Source: JBHAEC01 sp041855385 (GTDB lineage Bacteria > Bacillota > Negativicutes > Veillonellales > Veillonellaceae). Taken from it: DNA of 47,239 nucleotides. The stretch is from positions 1-47,239 of the forward strand of contig JBHAEC010000107.1 of NCBI GenBank assembly GCA_041855385.1, given 5' to 3'. Positions 40,763-47,239 of the stretch are shown piece after piece. The position numbers and the translations under genes are program-made. Under the pieces are notes generated by a model that worked only from the letters and a program-made list of their open reading frames with translations, did no database searches and had not been told where the DNA came from. Every line of letters starts with the position of its first letter. Position 1 is the stretch's first letter.

Positions 40763-42658
40763 TTATAAAATATTCCTCGTATATGTTATATACTTGTTCT
40801 CCAGGTCCAGCATTGTTTCATTCATTTCTTTCTGAAGCTCCGACGCTGTATCATAGTCACCAATTGTCAACGCATCTGTCAATCTAGTAAAAAGAGATTT
40901 TGTATCTTCTGTATCCTTTGCCATATATAGACGAATAGCCTCAATCTCTCTCCAACGCATTTCATCCAAGGAGTCTTCCGCATTATGAACACGTGTCATG
41001 GATCTGATAGCGAGGAGGTTTTGCGGTACCAATCGATTGGCAAGTTCAAGTCTCCATCTTTTTAGAACCCCCTCAATGAAGGAATCCATAAGCTCTTTAT
41101 GAAACGCACCGTGTTTGGATAGATTTTCAGCTTTTTCAGTGTTATCCTTGTACCCACGAATATTTTCCCACACTGTAGCCGGAGCCTTACCGAACATAGC
41201 ATCGCGTTCTTCCTGCGTAAAATCTTTAAATACATCCTTTTCTGTACGATATACGCGATTGCTTTCCAGATAATCAGACGATTCTCCCATTCCTTTAGAT
41301 AACTCGGCCTCTAATTCATCCTGCGTTTTTCCTGATGTTATCGCATAAGTGATACCGTCAAGAGCCGCCATGTAAATGAGCGCAATCGCTGTATATGTAT
41401 TGGTATAGGGATTAGGTGAACGAAGTTCGAAACGTGTCGCCATAGGGTTTTCCATATCGCGAATCAATCCGCACAAAATTGTTCTGTTTCGACTTGGAAG
41501 ATATGGAGCCGTACCCAGGGACGTTACCGTACATACGGGAGCTTCAAACCCGGGTTTTAAGCGATTTAAAGAATCCGTAGTAGATGTAATAAATGGATTC
41601 ATTATGTCATAATTTTTTAAGAGCCCCATTATAGCTCCTAACCCGGTCACACTTAAAAAGTTCTTTTTTAAGTCCTGTGGAGAAAAGAGATTAATAATTT
41701 TCCCATTATTCATCTTTGCAGCCAGCCCGAAATGTGTATGTTCGCCGGATCCTGCTACACCGATAATTGGCTTTGCCTTAAATGTTACATCTAAACCGTT
41801 TTCTCTGAATACTTCACGAACAATGATTCTTGCCTGTAATTCATTATCACCCGTTTGTAATGGATTTGTACAATACTTCCAATCCACCTCAAGTTGCTCT
41901 AATACAAAGTTTAAATTGCCGGAATCATCAATTTTTGCTTTTACTCCGCCGACTTCTTTATGTCCCATCTCCGGGTGTAACCCATATAGTCGAAGCTGTT
42001 CAACGGCCTGCTCCATGGCAGTACGAACTGCTCCGTGAGTACGTTGCCAGTATTGTTCCTGCATTTTTTGTGAAATGGAAAGCTCCTTAGCCTCTACCTC
42101 TTGGGATGGAGTCTTTACCCAAAATTCAAGCTCTGTGGCAGTAGTAAAGATAATCTCACTAATCTCATCTCCCTTTACATGCTCCATACCGGGAACTTTA
42201 TGATTAGCAAACAACTCCTTTAACTTAGCGCTTACATGCTCAATAGTATTCTTCAAAATAGATCGGGAGTCGACAAATTTAAAATTATGTTGTAAAAAAG
42301 CGGGTATTCGTAGTGTTCCTATAGGAAGCCCCGTTTCTGTATCAATATTATCGTAATTATAGTCCACGAACCAATTGACTCCCGGATCGCCCCATATATC
42401 AACGCGTGCATTATTCAGTGTTGCTATGCCCGGCAATACAACAGAGGATCCATCTGTTTGTACAGCAGTACCATCAAAAAAAGTTTCATAATCTGAAAAA
42501 AATGTCTCCATGGGAATTTTTTCATCTGTGTCATTACCGGCAAGATCAACTCCTACCAAAGAAACAAATTTTATTTCCGGATGCTGTTCTAGTATAGACA
42601 AAACACCCTCTTTTCCGTACTTCCCTGCCGGAATGTAATACAATAACTCTGTCGACAT
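40763..42658 (-). CDS. Glutamine synthetase, long 631-aa form
   Basis: Glutamine synthetase fold: metal and substrate motifs are TTATELEFWVK, the GHKEVGGVKAKID region, GVAGSGEHTHFGL, the Arg-rich PYLPSRNRTILCGL and ATRFELRSPNPYTNTY. The 631-aa length is well above GlnA type I (about 440-470) and below type III (about 700), with a ~150-residue C-terminal helical extension. The order of motifs follows the glutamine synthetase family, so ammonia assimilation is likely. It resembles a group seen in some anaerobic Firmicutes. The start has GAGAGGAGAGG upstream. It has its own promoter with a terminator-like hairpin in its leader. Confidence 0.85.
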   Translation of the reverse strand: MSTELLYYIPAGKYGKEGVLSILEQHPEIKFVSLVGVDLAGNDTDEKIPMETFFSDYETFFDGTAVQTDGSSVVLPGIATLNNARVDIWGDPGVNWFVDYNYDNIDTETGLPIGTLRIPAFLQHNFKFVDSRSILKNTIEHVSAKLKELFANHKVPGMEHVKGDEISEIIFTTATELEFWVKTPSQEVEAKELSISQKMQEQYWQRTHGAVRTAMEQAVEQLRLYGLHPEMGHKEVGGVKAKIDDSGNLNFVLEQLEVDWKYCTNPLQTGDNELQARIIVREVFRENGLDVTFKAKPIIGVAGSGEHTHFGLAAKMNNGKIINLFSPQDLKKNFLSVTGLGAIMGLLKNYDIMNPFITSTTDSLNRLKPGFEAPVCTVTSLGTAPYLPSRNRTILCGLIRDMENPMATRFELRSPNPYTNTYTAIALIYMAALDGITYAITSGKTQDELEAELSKGMGESSDYLESNRVYRTEKDVFKDFTQEERDAMFGKAPATVWENIRGYKDNTEKAENLSKHGAFHKELMDSFIEGVLKRWRLELANRLVPQNLLAIRSMTRVHNAEDSLDEMRWREIEAIRLYMAKDTEDTKSLFTRLTDALTIGDYDTASELQKEMNETMLDLENKYITYTRNIL

Positions 42659-42681
42659 ATTACCTCTCCTCTCGCCTAAAT

Positions 42682-42715
42682 AAAAAAGACTCCTACATAT
42701 ACAACATAGGAGTCT
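42682..42715 (-). terminator. Terminator-like hairpin in the glutamine synthetase leader
   Basis: On the minus strand AGACTCCTA (42707-42715) pairs with TAGGAGTCT (42687-42695) across an 11-base loop, followed by six Ts. It lies after the yqeY stop but downstream of the promoter at 42744-42772. It could end the rpsU-yqeY transcript or act as a controlled terminator for glutamine synthetase. Confidence 0.78.
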
Positions 42716-42743
42716 CCATTGACTGATATTCTTTTATGAGCAA

Positions 42744-42772
42744 ATGATAACACTTGCTTCACAGACTGTCAA
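42744..42772 (-). promoter_or_regulatory. Promoter of the glutamine synthetase gene
   Basis: TTGACA (42767-42772), a 17-base spacer and TATCAT (42744-42749) on the minus strand. The -35 overlaps the yqeY stop codon. Start expected near 42737, giving a leader of about 79 bases that contains the hairpin. Confidence 0.82.
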
Positions 42773-43218
42773 GCTTTTTCAATTTCTTCTTTCACTACTT
42801 GATTTACCAGCTTACCATCAGCTTTACCTTTCAAAGAAGGCATAACCTTAGCCATAATTTCGCCCATTTTCACTGGCTTTTCCATGTCAGCTAATATAGC
42901 GACTACAAGGTCACGAATTTCATCTTCACTTAATTGTGCCGGCATGTACTTCTTTAAAATCTCCAATTCGGCTTTGGTCTGTTCGATTAAGTCTGTTCGT
43001 CCACCTTGAACAAATCCTTCCAATGAATCCTGTCGCATCTTAACTTCTTTTGCCAAAACCGCCAACACTTCATCATCAGAAAGTTCCTTATGTGAGTCGA
43101 TTTCCGTGTTTTTAATGGCACTATTTACCATTCTGATGACAGCTAATGCTATCTTTCCCTCTTCTCGAGCTTTCATGGCAGCCTTCATATCCTCTTTTAG
43201 CTGTTCTTTAAGAGTCAT
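42769..43218 (-). CDS. yqeY: GatB/YqeY domain protein
   Basis: A 149-aa protein of the GatB/YqeY family. It begins TLKEQLKEDMKAAMKA, has KMRQDSLEGFVQGGRTDLIEQ and ELEILKKYMPAQLSEDEI, and a C-terminal MKVMPSLKGKADGK-like tail (AKVMPSLKGKADGKLVNQVV). The tail domain matches the tRNA-contacting tail of GatB. The function of the free protein is not settled. The ATG at 43218 has AGGTGG upstream; a GTG at 43230 is possible. It lies just after rpsU, the conserved rpsU-yqeY pair. Confidence 0.92.
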   Translation of the reverse strand: MTLKEQLKEDMKAAMKAREEGKIALAVIRMVNSAIKNTEIDSHKELSDDEVLAVLAKEVKMRQDSLEGFVQGGRTDLIEQTKAELEILKKYMPAQLSEDEIRDLVVAILADMEKPVKMGEIMAKVMPSLKGKADGKLVNQVVKEEIEKA

Positions 43219-43233
43219 TCTGCCCACCACCTG

Positions 43234-43413
43234 TTACGCTTTAAATTTACGCTTTCTTGCTGCTTCGGACTTTTTCTTTCTTTTTACGCTAGGCTTTTCA
43301 TAGTGCTCACGCTTTCTTACTTCAGAAAGAACCCCCGCTTTTTGGCAAGAACGTTTGAAACGGCGTAATGCACTCTCTAACGTTTCGTTTTTACCAACTT
43401 TAATTTCAGACAT
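43234..43413 (-). CDS. rpsU: Small ribosomal subunit protein bS21
   Basis: A 59-aa basic protein of the 30S subunit. It begins MSEIKVGKNETLESALRRFK, contains CQKAGVLSEVRKREHYEKPS and ends in a Lys/Arg-rich tail. The start ATG (43411-43413) has GGAGGGAGGG upstream, a very strong site. bS21 helps mRNA pairing at the anti-Shine-Dalgarno end of 16S rRNA. The promoter upstream is fully consensus. yqeY follows within 15 bases. Confidence 0.97.
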   Translation of the reverse strand: MSEIKVGKNETLESALRRFKRSCQKAGVLSEVRKREHYEKPSVKRKKKSEAARKRKFKA

Positions 43414-43476
43414 CTATATCCCTCCCTCCAAATTTTACTGGGGAAGTGCTGTTGAATTATCTACGCACATGAATAA

Positions 43477-43505
43477 ATTATATAGAAGAAAACTGTTTTT
43501 GTCAA
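43477..43505 (-). promoter_or_regulatory. Consensus promoter of rpsU-yqeY
   Basis: TTGACA (43500-43505), a 17-base spacer and TATAAT (43477-43482), a perfect match on the minus strand. The start near 43470 gives a leader of about 57 bases. Confidence 0.93.
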
Positions 43506-43578
43506 TGCATTTATAGCCAACTTATCGCTGTCCGCATGCAAGGGTATCACCTTTAGAAACGCTTTTTCTCAATCCATG

Positions 43579-43917
43579 CTACATATTCGGCCAACCTAAT
43601 TTCTGTCCGCCCACAATATGAGCATGCATATGCATAACTGTTTGCCCTCCATGGTCTCCCGTATTTAAAATTACTCGGTATCCGTCATCAGCAAGGCCTA
43701 ATTCTTTTGCTACATCTCGGATAAAGGAAAATATACCTGTCACCTGCGATTCTTCTTCAATATGAGCGATCGACTGCACATGTTGTTTAGGTATAACCAA
43801 TACATGTGTCTTAGCAATAGGACTGATATCGTGAAAAGCAAAAAATTTTTCATTCTCCATTACCTTTTTGGCTGCAATTTCTCCTTTAATTATTTTACAA
43901 AAAATACAATCCGTCAT
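43579..43917 (-). CDS. hinT: HIT-family nucleotide hydrolase (HinT type)
   Basis: A 112-aa histidine triad protein. It begins TDCIFCKIIKGEI with a zinc-binding Cys pair. FHDISPIAKTHVLVIPKQH and the catalytic HMHAHIVGG (HxHxH) are intact. It hydrolyses AMP-lysine-type phosphoramidates. The frame extends to 43953, but the ATG at 43915-43917 has AAAGGAG upstream and matches the family start. It lies 22 bases after mtaB. The following 165 bases to rpsU contain the rpsU promoter. Confidence 0.94.
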   Translation of the reverse strand: MTDCIFCKIIKGEIAAKKVMENEKFFAFHDISPIAKTHVLVIPKQHVQSIAHIEEESQVTGIFSFIRDVAKELGLADDGYRVILNTGDHGGQTVMHMHAHIVGGQKLGWPNM

Positions 43918-43939
43918 ACTGTCCACTCCTTTTATGATA

Positions 43940-45241
43940 TTACACCTTGACAAACATAAACTCCTTATTAATATCCTTTACCGTCCCCTTTACAATGCTT
44001 CCAACAGGAAAGAAAGTTCCCTGTTTTAAAATTCTTGCCTTCACATACTCCTCGGTATATCCTTCGTAGTAATCCTCTCCTTCGGATTCGATAAGCACAT
44101 GCACTTCTTTTTCTTTCCACTGTGATGCGTAATAAATAAAGCCTTCCCGGGAAAGCTGATTAAGTATCCCTACACGTGCTTTTTTTACCGCCTCCGGAAC
44201 TTGCTCTTTCATTTGTGCAGCCGGTGTTCCTTCTCTCTTAGAATAGGGAAACACATGGATATGGGTAAAGCCGATTTCTTTAATAGTATCAACCGTTTCA
44301 ACAAAAGATTCATCATCTTCTCCCGGAAATCCTACAATAACATCTGTCGTAATGGATAAGTTGGGTATCTCTTTTCGCAACCTCCTTACGAGCGATTTAA
44401 ACTGCTCTAAATCATAGTGACGATTCATTAATTTAAGGATTTTATTTGATCCTGATTGGAGCGGCAAATGGAGGTGGGAACAAACTCTTGGATTTCTTTT
44501 CATAAGCTCAATTAAGCGATCCGATACTTCTACCGATTCAATAGATCCGAGACGAATTCGCTCTATTTTTTCATTTTTTAAAAGTCCCTCTACCACATCA
44601 GCCAAACCGATATCTAACTTCCATTCAACCCCATAGTTACCCAAGTGTATTCCTGTCAAAATAACCTCTTTATAACCATAGTCGGTTAGTCTTTTTGCCT
44701 CCGCCATAATATCTTCCGGTTTTCTTGACTTAAGCTTCCCCCTAGTATAGGGAATGATGCAAAAGCTACAGTAGTTGTTACATCCTTCCTGTATTTTAAT
44801 ATATGCTCTGGCCTTCTCGATTTCCTGCCCATATAGAGGCATTTCCTCAAAATCTGATTGAAGCATAATATTTTTAACAGCATTAATTTTCTCTTCCGTT
44901 GTTTTAATTTCTTCCACCAAATCAACTATGCGATGTCGATCATTTGTCCCCACAACCAAACTAACACCATCAATAGCCGATATTACGTCGGGAGCCAATT
45001 GTGCATAACACCCCATAACAACAATGCAGGCCTCATTATTTTGCCTTTTTGCCTTACGGATTAACTGGCGCGACTTTTTCTCTCCCATTGCTGTTACGGA
45101 GCAGGTATTAATAACATAAATATCCGCCAGCTCTTCAAAATCTTTTACTTCATATCCTTTTTGCAGAAACATTCCCTTTACTGCATCGGTATCATATTGA
45201 TTAACTTTACATCCTAATGTTGTAAATGCAACACTTTTCAT
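43940..45241 (-). CDS. mtaB: tRNA t6A37 methylthiotransferase MtaB
   Basis: A 433-aa radical SAM enzyme that adds a methylthio group to t6A37 of tRNA. The N-terminal domain carries three cluster cysteines: TLGCKVNQYD, NTCSVTAMG and VMGCYAQ. The radical SAM motif is GCNNYCSFCIIPYTRGK. HLPLQSGS and DVIVGFPGEDDESF follow, and a C-terminal TRAM domain begins near residue 370. The CKVNQYDTD start separates MtaB from MiaB and RimO. It lies in the dnaJ-prmA-rsmE-mtaB run, a conserved Firmicutes order. Confidence 0.95.
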   Translation of the reverse strand: MKSVAFTTLGCKVNQYDTDAVKGMFLQKGYEVKDFEELADIYVINTCSVTAMGEKKSRQLIRKAKRQNNEACIVVMGCYAQLAPDVISAIDGVSLVVGTNDRHRIVDLVEEIKTTEEKINAVKNIMLQSDFEEMPLYGQEIEKARAYIKIQEGCNNYCSFCIIPYTRGKLKSRKPEDIMAEAKRLTDYGYKEVILTGIHLGNYGVEWKLDIGLADVVEGLLKNEKIERIRLGSIESVEVSDRLIELMKRNPRVCSHLHLPLQSGSNKILKLMNRHYDLEQFKSLVRRLRKEIPNLSITTDVIVGFPGEDDESFVETVDTIKEIGFTHIHVFPYSKREGTPAAQMKEQVPEAVKKARVGILNQLSREGFIYYASQWKEKEVHVLIESEGEDYYEGYTEEYVKARILKQGTFFPVGSIVKGTVKDINKEFMFVKV

Positions 45242-45265
45242 TTTTCACCCAATAAATTTGCTTCT

Positions 45266-46039
45266 TTACATATTAATTTCATATTGAATCATTGATAAAG
45301 CCGCTATAGCCGCCGTCTCGGCTCGCAAAACCGTTTCACCCAAAGAGACTCTGACAAAACCATAACTCATCAATTCTTCTACTTCTTTTAGAGCTAATCC
45401 TCCCTCCGGACCTATGACAATCATAACAGCATCGTAAGCCTCCAAAACAGAGTTTTCACTCTTTTCTTTTCTTTCTCCCATCTCATTGAAAATACATTTT
45501 GTAAGGATTTCCTTTAGTGTGTAATCTTTTTCATTTTCACAAGCCACTAATAACAGGGGGTTCTCATATATTTTTGTAACCTCTTCCCAGTCTCTTATAG
45601 TTTGATAAAAAGGGATTTGTTTTCTTCCGCATTGCTGTGCAGCTTCTAAAAGAATTTTCCTCCACCTCTTTTCCTTTGCATCAAGTTTATCCATACTGTA
45701 CTTCACTACGGAATTAACTGAAGAAAATCCCATAATCCCCCTTGCATTAAGCTCCGTACTTTTTTGAAGAACCCACTCAAACTTATCTCCTTTAAGAAAA
45801 GATTGTAATAGCACAACAGGGATTCGTTCCTCCGCTTCAGGCAAAAGATACATAAGACGTGCTGCTACTTCCTGATTGTTTCCCAACTCTAAAGCATATA
45901 CGCCCGCTTTTCCTGCCGCATCTCCGATAACAAAGGGTTTATCCAAAGGATGTCTAAGTACGTTCAAAACATGATGGGCTGTATCCTTTGGAAGAATAAT
46001 ATGGGGTTGTAGTATTTCAGGAAGAAAAATCTTTTTCAT
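45266..46039 (-). CDS. rsmE: 16S rRNA m3U1498 methyltransferase RsmE
   Basis: A 257-aa SPOUT methyltransferase. An N-terminal PUA-like domain (about residues 1-70; KDTAHHVLNVLRH) is followed by a knotted domain. That domain has SFLKGDKFEWVLQKSTELNARGI, the AAQQCGRKQIP motif, MIVIGPEGGLALKEVEEL and VSLGETVLRAETAAIAALS. All are diagnostic. The frame extends to 46099, but the ATG at 46037-46039 has AAGGA upstream and the family start. It lies 20 bases after prmA. Confidence 0.95.
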   Translation of the reverse strand: MKKIFLPEILQPHIILPKDTAHHVLNVLRHPLDKPFVIGDAAGKAGVYALELGNNQEVAARLMYLLPEAEERIPVVLLQSFLKGDKFEWVLQKSTELNARGIMGFSSVNSVVKYSMDKLDAKEKRWRKILLEAAQQCGRKQIPFYQTIRDWEEVTKIYENPLLLVACENEKDYTLKEILTKCIFNEMGERKEKSENSVLEAYDAVMIVIGPEGGLALKEVEELMSYGFVRVSLGETVLRAETAAIAALSMIQYEINM

Positions 46040-46059
46040 TTTCCTTTCTCTCCTATTCC

Positions 46060-46929
46060 TTACGGCTTTACTAATGCAAATGTATGCCAGTTTCGGCAAT
46101 GTATATGTTCCTTAATGCACCAATGCTCATGAATATATGGCAAAATTTCTTCATAGCGCTCATCCACTATTCCGCTGATTATAAGTATACCATGTTTCAC
46201 TAGTTTTTGCCCGATAACCGGAAGAAGAACCTTTAATGGATCTACTGTTAAATTAGCCATTATAAGACTTGCTTTTCCGCAAAAATTTTCACTTAAGTTT
46301 CCATGTATTATATCTGCCTTTACCCCATTCATAACACAATTATCTCTTGCCTGAAAAACCGCCTCTTCATCAAGATCAATGCCCACTAAAGAAGAGAATC
46401 CCAAAGCTTCTGCCAATAAAAGCAGGATACCTGTTCCCGTCCCGATATCAAGAACTACGCCTTCTTTTAAGCCGCTGTAAAAAGATAATAGTTTAGCACA
46501 ACACTGCGTAGTCACATGATCTCCGGTCCCAAAACTTTGTTTGGAATCGATGATAATAACTCTTTCATTACTTTTTTTATCATAGGATTTCCATTTAGGG
46601 CATATCACTATCTTTGGCACGATCTCTATAGGCTCTACATATTGTTGCCATCCCTCTGTCCATGTATCTTCTGTGATCTCGCGCAAGAAAATACGTTTTA
46701 TTCCCAAGTTTTCTTTTGTCTTCAATTGATAAGTAAATATCTTTTCTTCTACATCTGCTTTTATTTGACCGACAGAATTTTTTGTAAAACAAAAAAATGT
46801 AAACGTGTTTTCTTTTGTTTTCGGATTTAAGTCTTCAATGATTCCGTTACCGCTGTAATCATCTAAAAGAGCGGCTATTTTATCAATAGCCGCACCTTTT
46901 GCCGTAACGGATATTTCTATCCATTTCAT
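46060..46929 (-). CDS. prmA: Ribosomal protein L11 methyltransferase
   Basis: A 289-aa PrmA. The N-terminal substrate-binding domain spans about residues 1-100 (MKWIEISVTAKGAAIDKIAALL). The linker has TEGWQQYVEPIEI. The SAM-binding domain shows SFGTGDHVTTQ, VLDIGTGTGILLL, GIDLDEEAVFQARDN and IMANLTVD. It trimethylates ribosomal protein uL11. It lies 8 bases after dnaJ, matching the dnaJ-prmA-rsmE order of many Firmicutes. Confidence 0.96.
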   Translation of the reverse strand: MKWIEISVTAKGAAIDKIAALLDDYSGNGIIEDLNPKTKENTFTFFCFTKNSVGQIKADVEEKIFTYQLKTKENLGIKRIFLREITEDTWTEGWQQYVEPIEIVPKIVICPKWKSYDKKSNERVIIIDSKQSFGTGDHVTTQCCAKLLSFYSGLKEGVVLDIGTGTGILLLLAEALGFSSLVGIDLDEEAVFQARDNCVMNGVKADIIHGNLSENFCGKASLIMANLTVDPLKVLLPVIGQKLVKHGILIISGIVDERYEEILPYIHEHWCIKEHIHCRNWHTFALVKP

Positions 46930-46937
46930 ATACGCTC

Positions 46938-47208
46938 CTATTCACCGCATAGGGCATCTTTTACTTTTTCAAATATTCCTTTACCGCCGGAAGACATATT
47001 TTCCACATCTTCTTTTCCTTCTTTAGCAAATTCAAGCAATAGTTGTTTTTGCTTTTCACTAAGTTTCTTAGGTGTTTTAACGGTCACCACAATGTGATGA
47101 TCTCCACGGTTTTTAGGGTTCCTCAAATAAGGAATCCCTCTTCCACGAAGGCGAAAAGCCGTTCCGGTTTGTGTTCCCTCCGGAATTTTGAGCTCTATCT
47201 TACCATCT
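46938..47208 (-). CDS. dnaJ: DnaJ C-terminal fragment (5' part missing at contig end)
   Basis: The last ~90 residues of the chaperone DnaJ. GKIELKIPEGTQTGTAFRL followed by RGRGIPYL is the conserved second substrate-binding segment, then GDHHIVVTVKTPKKLSEKQKQLL, in two parts (GDHHIVVTVKTPKKL, SEKQKQLLLEFA), and a C-terminal GIFEKVKDALCGE tail. The J domain and zinc fingers are missing because the contig ends here. An apparent start codon at 47223-47225 lies wholly in adapter sequence and is false. The coding sequence should be marked 5' partial, ending at 47208. Confidence 0.95.
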
Positions 47209-47239
47209 AGATCGGAAGAGCACACGTCTGAACTCCAGT
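47209..47239. other. Illumina TruSeq adapter remnant
   Basis: The last 31 bases begin AGATCGGAAGAG and continue CACACGTCTGAACTCCAGT, which is the standard TruSeq read-1 adapter. It is an assembly artefact and not genomic DNA. Read on the minus strand it encodes MCSSDL fused to dnaJ, a known false N-terminus in databases. Confidence 0.98.

Noticed and set aside
46938..47225. A complete 95-aa protein starting MCSSDL
   Set aside because: The first codons come from the TruSeq adapter; the genuine part is a 5'-truncated dnaJ.
1..47239. CRISPR arrays, insertion sequences, rRNA genes
   Set aside because: No regularly spaced repeats, transposase motifs or rRNA-like segments were found on reading the window.

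Overview
The window is a gene-dense, low-GC bacterial contig end of Firmicutes type. Supporting signs are the order dnaJ-prmA-rsmE-mtaB-hinT-rpsU-yqeY, the block efp/Asp23/nusB/xseAB/ispA/tlyA/argR/recN, LexA boxes of the Gram-positive GAAC-N4-GTTC kind, strong purine-rich Shine-Dalgarno sites and a lysine riboswitch. Sporulation genes that flank this block in Bacillus and Clostridia (spoIIIA) are absent, and a cobalamin-assembly operon is present. This fits a non-sporulating anaerobe such as a member of the Negativicutes (Veillonella-like), but the genus cannot be fixed from sequence reading alone.

Layout. (1) 1-3.1 kb: a two-component system (response regulator cut by the window edge, histidine kinase) divergent from a membrane-anchored PepSY-type protein. 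(2) 3.2-5.6 kb: a tyrosine recombinase, then an SOS divergon in which a YneA-like LysM membrane protein and lexA share an intergenic region with four LexA boxes and two recognisable promoters. (3) 5.6-8.7 kb: dapB-asd-dapA, behind a consensus promoter, a lysine riboswitch and an intrinsic terminator. (4) 8.7-20.7 kb: a long leftward housekeeping array, rsuA, pepP-efp, two Asp23 proteins, nusB, a TsaD paralogue, xseA, xseB, ispA, a YuiD-type protein, tlyA, nadK, mnmM/ytqB, argR, recN. (5) 20.8-27.2 kb: a seven-gene operon for late cobalamin synthesis (cobU, cbiP, cbiB, cobS, pduX, cobD, cobC-like). (6) 27.3-32.3 kb: an unknown 113-aa protein, then tRNA-Pro, htpX, ndk and pduO-type adenosyltransferase, then the threonine branch pheB-like, hom, thrB. 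(7) 32.4-36.4 kb: a UPF0104 membrane protein with a YdjC/ChbG deacetylase, LarC C-terminal domain plus LarB, and a SpoU methyltransferase. (8) 36.5-40 kb: a heterodimeric ABC exporter. (9) 40.1-47.2 kb: tpx, an unusual 631-aa glutamine synthetase with a hairpin in its leader, then yqeY, rpsU, hinT, mtaB, rsmE, prmA and the 3' end of dnaJ.

The last 31 bases (47209-47239) match the Illumina TruSeq adapter. They are not genomic, and they create a false MCSSDL start on the broken dnaJ.

Functional links: dapA/asd/dapB and hom/thrB are two branches of the aspartate pathway. The cobalamin operon and pduO form one cofactor module. lexA and the LysM gene form a compact DNA-damage checkpoint. No CRISPR array, insertion sequence or prophage structure was seen. 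The window is mostly core genome. The less ordinary elements are the SOS divergon, the interrupted PepSY protein, the solo LarC2 with LarB, the TsaD paralogue and the glutamine synthetase leader. No stretch longer than about 300 bases lacks an annotated element; the longest gene-free gap (8451-8755) holds the lysine riboswitch.
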